Origin: Clostridia bacterium
GTDB lineage: Bacteria; Bacillota; Clostridia; Oscillospirales; Acutalibacteraceae
Length of the DNA: 46,321 bases
Direction of reading: 5' to 3'
Assembly: GCA_017434985.1 (NCBI GenBank)
Contig: JAFSFY010000016.1
Coordinates: 1 to 46,321, forward strand
The position numbers and the translations under genes are program-made. How positions within the stretch are numbered: position 1 is the stretch's first letter; each line of letters begins with the position of its first letter. Of this stretch, positions 1 to 8,500 are shown piece after piece. The notes beneath the pieces are model-generated. The model made no database searches and was not told where the DNA came from. It saw only the letters and a list, made by a program, of their open reading frames with translations.

Positions 1-45
1 CTTATGAGACGAATAGGACGACGGATAGAGGCGGGAGGTACCGGT

Positions 46-900
46 ATGACGGCGTTATTGGCGATATTGTCCATCGGTTCGATGGTGTTGCAAAACGGTT
101 TGCTCAACGGTGTGTGCAAAAAAGTGCTGAAAACATCGCGACAAACCAACTTTTTTAACGTGGTGCAATACGCGGTATGCGTACTCATTTTCGGTGTGAT
201 GATGGTTACCGGTTCGATTTCGTGGTACACGGCAGGGATCGGTGTGTTGTTCGGCATCGTGACGGCGCTCGGCACGATGTACAAACTGTTGGCACTCGGC
301 CAAGGGCCGATGCACATTACCCTGCTCATCACTACCTCCTCGATGATCATTCCCACCCTGTCGGGTATTTTCTTCGGTGAGGGATTCAGCCTTGCCAAAT
401 TCGCGGTGGTGGTCGTGCTCATCGCTTGTATTTACCTCTCTCTCGGCAAGCAGGAAGGCGACAACAAGTTCAACGGCAAATGGCTGCTCTATTGCCTGAT
501 TTCGTTTGTGTTTTTGGGGTTGGTGGGCGTGCTGCAAAAGGTGCACCAAACCTCGGCGCACAAGGCCGAAACGGGCGGGTTTTTGTTCGTATCGTTCGTG
601 TGTTCGATGGTGTTCAGTTTGATACGCGTCGGCGGTGCGATCAAGGAGATGCACTTCGACAAAAAGGTGCTGCTTATCGGCGTCGTGTGCGGCGTTTGCA
701 CCTACGCGATGAACGACATCAACTTGAAATTGTCCGGCGTTTTGCCGACCCAACTGTTCTTCCCGCTGATCAACGGCAGTGCCATCGTGCTCAGTTCGCT
801 CGTATCGGTGGCGATGTATCGTGAGCAGTTGGATAAGCGCCAGTGGATCGGGCTTGTCGGCGGCATTCTGTCGTTGATCGGAATTTGCTTGGTGCCGTAA
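46..900 (+). CDS. DMT/EamA-type permease (284 aa)
   Basis: This is an integral membrane protein with about ten hydrophobic segments arranged as two similar halves, the layout of the drug/metabolite transporter (EamA) superfamily. It probably moves a small metabolite across the cytoplasmic membrane; the substrate cannot be told from sequence. An ATG lies upstream at position 4, but the start at 46 is preferred because a GGGAGG ribosome site lies seven bases before it and the protein then begins directly with a membrane segment. It ends 85 bases before the aldolase promoter region. The family call is fairly safe; a sugar or amino acid substrate would be a guess. Confidence 0.8.
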   Translation: MTALLAILSIGSMVLQNGLLNGVCKKVLKTSRQTNFFNVVQYAVCVLIFGVMMVTGSISWYTAGIGVLFGIVTALGTMYKLLALGQGPMHITLLITTSSMIIPTLSGIFFGEGFSLAKFAVVVVLIACIYLSLGKQEGDNKFNGKWLLYCLISFVFLGLVGVLQKVHQTSAHKAETGGFLFVSFVCSMVFSLIRVGGAIKEMHFDKKVLLIGVVCGVCTYAMNDINLKLSGVLPTQLFFPLINGSAIVLSSLVSVAMYREQLDKRQWIGLVGGILSLIGICLVP

Positions 901-917
901 AAAATGCGAAAAATGTA

Positions 918-946
918 TTGAATTTTTGAAAAGAGAATGGTATACT
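918..946 (+). promoter_or_regulatory. Sigma-A-type promoter of the aldolase operon
   Basis: A -35 box TTGAAT (918-923) and a -10 box TATACT (941-946) are separated by exactly 17 bases. The site lies 40 bases upstream of the aldolase start, followed by a purine-rich AGAAAGG at 967. Confidence 0.75.
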
Positions 947-985
947 CACGGTGTGTATATATTATCAAGAAAGGCACGATGACAA

Positions 986-1825
986 ATGTTAGTAACCTTA
1001 GAAGACATCTTGAAGGACGCCGAACAACGCAAATACGGTGTCGGCTTGTTCAATATGCTCAACCTCGAAATGGCGCGCGGTATCATTGAAGCCGCGGAGG
1101 AGACCCGCTCGCCCCTTATTTTGGGCGTGGCGGAAGTGCATCTTCCCACCATTCCGTTTGAGTATGCCAGCCATATTATGATGAAGATCGCCAAAGAGGC
1201 GACGGTGCCGGTCTGCCTGCACTTTGACCACGGTACCGATTATGCAAAAATTATGAAAGCCATTATGGCGGGCTTCACTTCCGTTATGTACGACGGTTCG
1301 GCGCTTCCCTACGAGGAAAACATTGCCAACACCCGCGAGATCAGTAAGGTCGCGCACGCGGTGGGTTGCAGCGTGGAAGCCGAACTCGGTCACGTCGGCG
1401 GTGCCGAAGGCGGCGCGGACGATGGTCACGAGGAACAATACACCAACGTCGATCAAGTCAACGACTTTATTGACCGCGCGGATATCGACGCGCTCGCGGT
1501 GGCGATCGGTACGGCGCACGGCCAATACAAAGTGAAACCGAAACTGGATATCAACCGTTTGGCGGAGATCTATAAGATCGCCAAGAAACCGCTCGTGCTC
1601 CACGGCGGCAGCGGCCTGTCCGATAACGACTTCCGCAGCACCATCGCCAACGGTATCCGCAAGGTGAACATCTGTACCGAAATGTGTCTCGCCGAGTACA
1701 AGGCGTACGAATACACCTATTCCAACAACTATTCGTTCGAGATCTCGTTGCAGACCGCGAAACGCATCACGCAAGAGATCGTGAAAGAGAAAATGATCCT
1801 GTTCGAAAGCGCAGGCAAAGCTTGA
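986..1825 (+). CDS. Class II fructose/tagatose-bisphosphate-type aldolase (279 aa)
   Basis: This is a zinc-dependent class II aldolase, which cleaves or forms ketose bisphosphates (fructose-1,6- or tagatose-1,6-bisphosphate) in the cytoplasm. The family signature is complete: the HFDHG motif with His79, Asp81 and His82, the acidic VEAELG block at 130-135, a metal-ligand-type His in GTAHG (179), the phosphate-binding LHGGSG (205-210) and KVNICTE (227-232). Length is normal for the GatY/KbaY/FbaA group. An ATG at 979 is out of frame; 986 gives the usual MLVTLEDIL beginning. It is co-transcribed with the beta-helix protein 17 bases downstream, which suggests use of a plant- or host-derived sugar acid or galactose derivative, but the exact substrate is not resolved. 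Confidence 0.88.
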   Translation: MLVTLEDILKDAEQRKYGVGLFNMLNLEMARGIIEAAEETRSPLILGVAEVHLPTIPFEYASHIMMKIAKEATVPVCLHFDHGTDYAKIMKAIMAGFTSVMYDGSALPYEENIANTREISKVAHAVGCSVEAELGHVGGAEGGADDGHEEQYTNVDQVNDFIDRADIDALAVAIGTAHGQYKVKPKLDINRLAEIYKIAKKPLVLHGGSGLSDNDFRSTIANGIRKVNICTEMCLAEYKAYEYTYSNNYSFEISLQTAKRITQEIVKEKMILFESAGKA

Positions 1826-1842
1826 TTTAGGAGGAAACCCTT

Positions 1843-3027
1843 ATGTTCACGTTGTTCGGCAACGGCATCAGCGACGATACGCTGGCCATCCAAGAGCTCC
1901 TCGACAGCGGCGCCGCGGAAGTGGTACTTCCCGCGCCCGAAAAATGCTATCTCATCTCCAAAACACTGAAGATCCACGCGAACCAAACGCTGCGTATGGC
2001 GCCCACCACCCGCATCCGTTTGGCGGACGGCAGCAACTGCTGTATGATCGAAAATGACGATTTCGGTGTCTGGGCAGAGAACATCTGCATCGACGGCGGT
2101 ATCTGGGATTTCAACAACGTGGGGCAAGAGCCCAATCCCTATCACTTCCCCGGCAAGGACGGCAAAAAGTTTTACGCCAAACTCGGTATGACCGATGAAT
2201 ATAAAAGCGATTTTGAGTTCCGTGAAAAGGTCTTCCCCACCTACACGCAATTCCCCGATGTTTACACGGGTTTTGCGATGCGGTTCTGTCGAGTGCGCGG
2301 GTTCACCCTCAAAAATCTTACGCTGCGCAACCCTGTGACCTACGGTGTGCAGATCGGGTATATTGAGGATTTCACCATTCGTGACATTCGCTTTGACTAC
2401 AACACGTGTAATCCGAAATGGTGGAATATGGACGGTATTCACCTCGAGGGCTACTGTAAAAACGGCTACATTTTGAACCTCAAAGGCGCCGTGCATGACG
2501 ATATGGTTGCCCTCACGGCGGACGACAGTTTGTACGGCCCGATCGAGAACGTCGTGATCGACGGCTTGTTTGCGGAGCATTGCCACAGCGCGGTGCGTCT
2601 GCTCTCGTGGGGCATTCCGGTGAAAAACGTCACCATCCGCAACGTATTCGGCACGTTCTACGTATACGCCGTCGGCATCACCCGCTACTTCGGCGGCCCC
2701 GATGCGGTCGGCAAGATGGAAAATATCATCATCGACGGTGCCACCATTGCCAGCAGCGAGGGTACGGTGGACGTGACCGGTCACTGCCCGCTTATTTGGG
2801 TGCAAGACGGCCTTGATATTGATGGTCTTACCATTCGTAACGTGTATCGCGACGAAAAAGCCAACGCGGTGCCGCTTGTCGGCATTGACAAACGCTCCAC
2901 GGTGAAGCGTTTGGTGGTTGATAACGTGGTACAAAAGAACAATTTGGAGGGCGAATTGCCGTTTATCCAAATCGACGGCGAAGTGGAAGACTATCAACTC
3001 GGTTTCGTCAAAGAATACAAAAACTAA
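1843..3027 (+). CDS. GH28-like right-handed beta-helix protein (394 aa)
   Basis: The sequence is a succession of short hydrophobic strands with repeated I.I.G / N.V.I.. patterns, the sign of a right-handed parallel beta-helix. It resembles glycoside hydrolase family 28 (polygalacturonase-like) proteins: an N-terminal segment with GISDDTLAIQ (residues 7-16, the usual D-D-T-x-A-I start of these folds), then NMDGIHLEG near residue 195 and HDDMVALTADD near 217, matching the NxDGI and DD catalytic blocks. The third GHG block is not evident (CHSAVRLLSWG instead), so activity or specificity may differ. There is no signal peptide, so the enzyme would act inside the cell, unusual for polysaccharide breakdown but compatible with trimming imported oligosaccharides. 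A TAGGAGG ribosome site precedes the ATG. It pairs with the upstream aldolase in one operon. Confidence 0.75.
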   Translation: MFTLFGNGISDDTLAIQELLDSGAAEVVLPAPEKCYLISKTLKIHANQTLRMAPTTRIRLADGSNCCMIENDDFGVWAENICIDGGIWDFNNVGQEPNPYHFPGKDGKKFYAKLGMTDEYKSDFEFREKVFPTYTQFPDVYTGFAMRFCRVRGFTLKNLTLRNPVTYGVQIGYIEDFTIRDIRFDYNTCNPKWWNMDGIHLEGYCKNGYILNLKGAVHDDMVALTADDSLYGPIENVVIDGLFAEHCHSAVRLLSWGIPVKNVTIRNVFGTFYVYAVGITRYFGGPDAVGKMENIIIDGATIASSEGTVDVTGHCPLIWVQDGLDIDGLTIRNVYRDEKANAVPLVGIDKRSTVKRLVVDNVVQKNNLEGELPFIQIDGEVEDYQLGFVKEYKN

Positions 3028-3042
3028 AAGCTGTTGCACAAA

Positions 3043-3075
3043 AAAGAGGAGGGTTTGGAGAAAACCCTCCTCTTT
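3043..3075 (+). terminator. Rho-independent-type terminator after the beta-helix gene
   Basis: A 14-bp perfect stem (AAAGAGGAGGGTTT with its complement) surrounds a 5-base loop. The downstream T-run is interrupted (TTTCGTCGTTTC), so termination may be partly leaky. Confidence 0.8.
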
Positions 3076-3087
3076 CGTCGTTTCTTG

Positions 3088-3117
3088 TTGACAAGTTGGC
3101 AAAAAATACGATAAACT
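3088..3117 (+). promoter_or_regulatory. Promoter of the phosphate permease operon
   Basis: A perfect -35 TTGACA (3088-3093) is followed after 18 bases by TAAACT (3112-3117), a weaker -10. It lies between the terminator above and the PiT gene. Confidence 0.6.
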
Positions 3118-3122
3118 ATATA

Positions 3123-3174
3123 TTGGCAGGATTTGGACCTGCCGTGATCCGTGGCTTTTTCTCCGGAAAAAGCG
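3123..3174 (+). promoter_or_regulatory. Leader with two hairpins before the PiT gene
   Basis: The short transcript leader can fold into GGCAGG...CCTGCC (about 3124-3141) and GCTTTTTC...GGAAAAAGC (about 3153-3173), ending about 25 bases before the start codon. I do not recognise a known riboswitch class. The hairpins may affect mRNA stability or translation. Confidence 0.35.
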
Positions 3175-3198
3175 CAAAACTGCAGAAAGGATTTGGTT

Positions 3199-4248
3199 AT
3201 GGATATTTTAACGTTCTGGAATCAAATGACCGCCAATCCGCTCCTGTTCATCGCCGTGGTGTTAACGCTCGGTGTGATCTTGGTCAACGGTTGGACGGAT
3301 GCTCCCAACGCCATCGCCACTTGTGTGGTGACCCGTTGTATGCCGCCTCGCGCCGCCATTTTGATGGCTGCGGTGTGCAACTTCCTTGGCGTGTTTGTGA
3401 TGACGTTATTAAATGCCAAGGTGGCCGAAACCATCACCAAAATGGTGGATTTCGGCGACGACCCCGACAAAGCCATCATCGCACTCAGCGCCGCGCTGTT
3501 TGCCATCGTGTTGTGGGCCACGCTCGCGTGGGTATTCGGCATTCCCACCAGCGAAAGCCACGCGCTCATCGCGGGCCTCACGGGTAGCGCAATCGCGCTG
3601 AACAACGGCCTTGCAGGCGTCAACGGAGGCGAATGGGTCAAGGTGTTGTACGGCATCGTGGTGTCGGTGGTGCTCGGTTTCGGGCTTGGTTGGCTGGTTT
3701 GCAAAGCGGTCACCAAAGCGTTCTTTCACGTCGAACGCCGCAAGACCGAGCCGATCTTCAAATACGCCCAGATCGGCGGCGCGGCCTATTCCGCGTTTAT
3801 GCACGGCGCGCAGGACGGGCAGAAGTTTATGGGTATCATCTACCTGTGCGTGTTTATGTCGAAAGGCGAATCGCTGCCTTCCAACATTCAGATCCCCCTG
3901 TGGCTGATGGCGGTCTGTTCCATCGTGATGGGGCTCGGCACGGCGATGGGCGGCAAAAAGATCATCAAATCGGTCGGTATGGACATGGTGAAACTTGAGA
4001 AATATCAAGGTTTCTCTGCCGACCTTGCGGCTTCAACGTCGCTGCTCTTGTGCTCGGTGTTTAGTTTGCCCGTTTCCACCACCCACGCCAAAACGATGTC
4101 CATTATGGGCGTCGGCGCGGTCAAGCGCATTTCCGCCATCAACTTCGGCGTAGTGAAAGAAATGGTGCTCACGTGGGTGCTCACCTTCCCCGGCTGTGGG
4201 TTGGTCGGCTTTTTGATGACGAAATTGTTTATGATGCTCTTTACATAA
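3199..4248 (+). CDS. PiT-family inorganic phosphate permease (349 aa)
   Basis: This is a multi-pass membrane transporter of the PiT (PHO4) family, which brings in inorganic phosphate, often as a metal-phosphate complex, using the ion gradient. Both halves carry the family's inverted-repeat signature: GWTDAPNAIATCVVTR (about 29-44) near the N-terminus and VSTTHAKTMSIMG near residue 295. The ATG at 3151 is rejected in favour of 3199, which has GAAAGG upstream and begins at the first membrane segment. The next gene, a DUF47 protein, begins 20 bases after its stop; that pair (permease plus DUF47) is a widespread two-gene unit. Confidence 0.92.
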   Translation: MDILTFWNQMTANPLLFIAVVLTLGVILVNGWTDAPNAIATCVVTRCMPPRAAILMAAVCNFLGVFVMTLLNAKVAETITKMVDFGDDPDKAIIALSAALFAIVLWATLAWVFGIPTSESHALIAGLTGSAIALNNGLAGVNGGEWVKVLYGIVVSVVLGFGLGWLVCKAVTKAFFHVERRKTEPIFKYAQIGGAAYSAFMHGAQDGQKFMGIIYLCVFMSKGESLPSNIQIPLWLMAVCSIVMGLGTAMGGKKIIKSVGMDMVKLEKYQGFSADLAASTSLLLCSVFSLPVSTTHAKTMSIMGVGAVKRISAINFGVVKEMVLTWVLTFPGCGLVGFLMTKLFMMLFT

Positions 4249-4268
4249 CGAAGAAAGGACGATGTACC

Positions 4269-4895
4269 ATGGCAAAAAGTGATAAATTCTATTTTGACAA
4301 CTTTGCGGCTTCCACCGCACTCTCCAAAAAAGCCGCCGATTATTTGGTGACCTGTTTGGAGAATTACGACCTTGAAAAATTGGAGACGATGCTCGCCGAA
4401 ATGCACGCTATCGAGCACAGTGCCGACGAGAAAAAGCACGAAATGCGCGAAGCGCTCGCCAAAGCGTTTGTCACGCCGATCGACCGTGAAGACCTCGATA
4501 TGCTCAGTCATAACCTAGACGAAGTGACCGACAGCATCGAAGAAGTGCTCCAAAAATTCTACATCTATAACATCAAAACCGTGCCTGCCGCGGTGGTGGA
4601 ATTTGCCCATAAATTGGTGCATTCCTGCGAATTGCTTTGCGAGTTGATGGGCGAGTTTGAAAACTTCAAACGCTCCAAGAAGATTCAACCGCTCATCATC
4701 GAACTCAACGACGTGGAAGAAGAGTGCGACCGCCTCTATCTGTCCAGCGTGCGCGCATTGACCCAAAACGCGGCGGAATTGGACGCGTTGTCGGTTACCT
4801 TCCTCTACAAGATCTACGACTGCTTCGAAGTGTGCGCCGATGCGTGCGAAGACGTCGGCGAATGCGTCGGTTCGGTCATTATGAAAAACACCTGA
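4269..4895 (+). CDS. DUF47 / PhoU-like Pit accessory protein (208 aa)
   Basis: This is an all-helical cytoplasmic protein of the DUF47 family, related to PhoU, which is nearly always encoded next to PiT permeases and is thought to modulate phosphate uptake. Family features are the long charged helices, the ADEKKHEMREAL segment in the first third, and the DLDMLSHNLDEVTDSIEE block, which resembles the PhoU metal-binding E/DxxxD pattern. Start ATG 4269 is chosen because AGAAAGGACG precedes it; an ATG at 4262 is out of frame. Length is typical (about 205-215 aa). It is followed directly by a strong terminator, so this operon has two genes. Confidence 0.9.
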   Translation: MAKSDKFYFDNFAASTALSKKAADYLVTCLENYDLEKLETMLAEMHAIEHSADEKKHEMREALAKAFVTPIDREDLDMLSHNLDEVTDSIEEVLQKFYIYNIKTVPAAVVEFAHKLVHSCELLCELMGEFENFKRSKKIQPLIIELNDVEEECDRLYLSSVRALTQNAAELDALSVTFLYKIYDCFEVCADACEDVGECVGSVIMKNT

Positions 4896-4910
4896 TCTAC
4901 AACGATAACA

Positions 4911-4942
4911 AGCGACCACCGCTCGGCGGTGGTCGCTTTTTT
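4911..4942 (+). terminator. Rho-independent terminator of the PiT operon
   Basis: A 12-bp perfect G+C-rich stem (AGCGACCACCGC and complement), a TCG loop and six T residues (4937-4942). Confidence 0.95.
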
Positions 4943-4969
4943 GTTGGTGCGCGGTTCTCGTTTCGGACG

Positions 4970-5220
4970 AAGATGAATAGAAGTAGGGGAGGGTCTCTGT
5001 GCCCTCCCGCCGTGCGAAACGAAATGTCGGGAACAATCCCTCCGTCGCCCGTTTGGGCGACACCTCTCTTTACACAAGGGAGGCAAGGCGGTGCAGCGAG
5101 ATTGAGAGGGATTTGCGAAGGCGTTTCGCCTCCCATAACGGGTATTTTGTCACCCTTTACGGCGGGCAGACCCCTCTTCCGACGGCGAAAACGCCGTCTC
5201 CGTTTTACACAATAGGTCTA
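4970..5220. repeat. Non-coding dispersed-repeat-like element of Clostridia
   Basis: This 250-base stretch is dense in small inverted repeats: GTCGCCC-GTTT-GGGCGAC (about 5044-5061), an imperfect CCTCTCTTTACACAAGGGAGG (about 5063-5083) and GACGGCG-AAAA-CGCCGTC (about 5181-5198). The wording around 5030-5095 resembles a repeat that I recall scattered between genes in many gut Clostridia and often mis-called as small proteins. The short ORFs here lack ribosome sites and differ in all frames, so I treat them as spurious. Copy number in this genome cannot be judged from one window. Confidence 0.55.
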
Positions 5221-5510
5221 ATATTTTATCTTTTTGGACATTTTTGAAAAATCAGAACGCGCCGCAAATGGAAAATCTTTGAAAAAACAGAGGTCAAATT
5301 GCACAAAACGGGAGGGCGAAAAACGGGGGTATTTCGTCGTATATAATAAATATATATATAAAATAAGAAAAAAAGATAAAAGTAATTGCCTAAAAGGAAA
5401 AAGTGTGATAACATATACTCGTGTTATTGTCCGCAAGTGCCCCTTTTGAAAGCGTGGCACGAGCGGCCTGTACCAAATCATCATTGGGAAGAAAGGTAGA
5501 TGTCAGACAG
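5220..5510. other. A+T-rich upstream region of the giant surface-protein gene
   Basis: This stretch is A+T-rich, with a run of about ten TA-type dinucleotides around 5340-5375. No gene is supported. It carries the likely promoter of the large cluster, described separately. Confidence 0.5.
5386..5414 (+). promoter_or_regulatory. Candidate promoter of the fibre cluster
   Basis: TTGCCT (5386-5391) and TAACAT (5409-5414) are 17 bases apart, with an extended TG one base before the -10. An overlapping TATACT at 5414-5419 has no well-spaced -35. The predicted leader before the start codon is about 90 bases. The evidence is moderate. Confidence 0.4.
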
Positions 5511-8500
5511 ATGAGAAGTGCGAAACAATTTCTCAAAAAGTCCACCGCCGTTTTGATGGCAGTGCTGACGTTGCTCACCAGCGTGGGTCTTCTGAACGTA
5601 TTTGCAGAAGACGAGCACGTGCATGAGCACGAAAGCGAAACGCCTGTAACCGACGGCAAGTGGACGGGAACGGTCGGTGAGCTGGTAGCGCAAAACTATC
5701 CGCTGAACGACTATGAAAAGGCCATTTTGCAATGTGCCGGCTTGGTGGGGGCGACCTTTACGGTCGACGTGCCCGACCAAGAGGATCAAGACAAATTGGG
5801 TCTTGTGACGGTGGATGCCGATGCCAAAACGGTAACGGCGAAACCCTACGAGACCGACGGCGTCACGTGGGTGCCCACGGCCGCCACGCTCAAGTACACC
5901 AACCCGAACGGTACCCCCGGCACCGATATTGACGTGCCGCTTACCAAAACGGGTGATGTGTACGCGGGCACTTTCCACAACCCTGCCAACTCCTACCGCG
6001 TGGTCGTGACCTACACGCTGAACATCGCGGTGGACAAAGACCTGCAAGCGTTGTTGCTGAACGCGCCGTACTATTTGGCGGACGGTTACGTGACGATGGA
6101 AAAAGCCATGACCGGCTCCTTGACGTTGGCGGTGGAGACCATCGACGGTATGATGGAAGACCTGCGCGCCTTGTACAACGGCATTTCGTACAGCGAGAAG
6201 TACGAAGCGGAATTTGAAGGCGAAACCTTCTCCTTCGAATTCACCTTGCAGTTGGGTCTGAAAGAAGACGGCAACGTCAAAGCGGCTTTGGGCAACCTGA
6301 TTGCCGACTTTGATAAAAACGGTGGCAAATCCACCTTGGCGCTGGATATCGAAGCGTACAAAAAGGCTCCCAGCAAAGTGCAGTTTATGATTGAAAACGG
6401 CGCTGCGGTGAGAGAACATATCGAAGAATTCTATCTCCAGATCGCCACCATCAGTGCGTACAGCGATGAACTCGTTGCTTTGGCCGACGACTTGGATCAT
6501 GTGGCGAGCGGTGACGGTGCCAACACCGTGAAAGACGCCGTCGCGCAGATCGAAGCGTTGGCGCAAAAAGCCGAAAAGAAGATGGATGACAAAATCCAAT
6601 CCGATATCATCGAGCCGGCGATCAAGTTGGCGATGGATACCTACAGCATCGACATCAGTTCCTTGCGCGGCAAAACGCGTGAGAATGACGCGATCTACAA
6701 CGAAATCGAAGCCAAACGTGCCGAATTTGAAGCGATGGCGAAGACGTTGGAAGACCGTGCGAACAGCCCGTACCTGCCCTCGTCCTACGCGCAACAACTG
6801 CGCGAGCAAGCGGCTCTCATTCGTACCGAGGGTATCGGCAAGCTGAACGAATTGGAAGCCGGCATTCGTGCCGTTTACGCTGCCGGTGACGAGAAGATCG
6901 CCGAAATTCGCGCCAAGAAGGGCGAAGTGGAAGCCTACGGTCAACAAGCTGCGGCAAAAGCTGCCGAAATTCGCGAGTTGGCGCAAGGCAACATCTTGTC
7001 CGGTGCGGCCGATACGATCTACGATTTCATCGCGGACGAGTGGGCGTATCTGAACAAAACGTTGCTCAAAGACTCCGTCACCGCCGAGGAATACGCGGCG
7101 CTTGACAAAGCGGTGGATGCGGCGTACGACCCGATCAAGAGAAAACTCCGCGTGGAGTTGCACGACGATATCGCGGTTCAGGAAACCCTGTTTGCCGACG
7201 AGGCGGAAATTTCCGCGATGGTGGACCAATACGTGATCTACGTTGACGTGAAAGCCAGCGCGGTTTCCCAAAATGCGGTCGATTCGACGGCGACCATCCC
7301 GCTTAGTGTCTTCAGCCAAAACTTCCCGATGGACAAAGGCACGAAGGCTGCCGACGTGTTGGCGGCGATCGACGCGTGCGGCGTGGAAAGCCAAGCGCTC
7401 GCGCAATGGGATTCGTTCTACAACGTCGCTACGACCAATTATGATCGACTGGTTTCGTTTGTGGACATGGACGGCAACGAAGTGAAGAATTTCACCGCGT
7501 TGACCGAGGATGTCCGCTATGTGATTACCTATCTTCCCAAAGTATATACCATCAACCAAGATTACGCACAAGCGCCGATGTTGGTGCCTTACGGCTACAA
7601 CTGGCGCCTGCCGAATCACGAGGATGCCACCAAATCGTACGATTACGAAGTGAACGGCAAAGCGTATCGTCAAGGCGCTGTCATTCGTGTGCTCGGTGAT
7701 ACGACCGCCAGCCGCAAAGAAGGCAAATCCGTGACCTCCAAAATGCTTGCGGAACTCATCGCCGCCAGCCGTACCCCCGGCTTCGGCTTGAGCGCCAAAG
7801 AAAAAGCGGTGCTGAACAGCGGTGCGTTGTTTGCGGATACCATCTTCTACCGCGTGCCGGACAACAACGACAAGCTCGTTGCGGTGTCCTCGCTCGGTAA
7901 CGACCAATACCAAGTGAAAGCCGAAGCCATGGGCGGCGGCTTGCTCGGTAACGACGCGCAGTGGATCCCCACCGTTGCCTATCCGATCACGGAAAACGGC
8001 AAGGGCGCGGAATTTGCTCTCGCGGTGGATGCGGACGGCGCGTACGTCGGCACCTTCACGATCAACGGGATCTTTACCAGTGTGCAAGTGGAATACCGCT
8101 TGGCGATCACGGGTCTGGACGCCGACGAGGTTTCCGCGTTGACCAACATCGCCGGCGTGCTCGCGGATGACACCGCGGTGCAAAAAGCCGCTTTGGACGC
8201 GCTGTGCAAAGAAAACAACTTCTACAACCATCTCGGCCGTGTCAAATCCAATCTTTTGGGTGCGCTCACGGTGGTGGAAGGCATGTCTCCCGAAGCCAAA
8301 GCGGCGTTGGATCTGTTGATGGCGGAAGCCTTCAACCAAGATACGTATTACACCTACCTGTACGAGTACTTGACCCAATATCAGAGTGAAGACGGCGGTT
8401 TGGCGTATTACTACAAAGGCAACAACGCCGCCAACATCATTCGTCAGATCGCGCTTGTTAACGAGTATCTCCCCGCTGTGTGGAACGACGCGGCGGTGCA

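Noticed and set aside
4999..5247. Short ORFs in the intergenic repeat
   Set aside because: They have no ribosome site, are present in several frames, and coincide with inverted repeats typical of a non-coding element.
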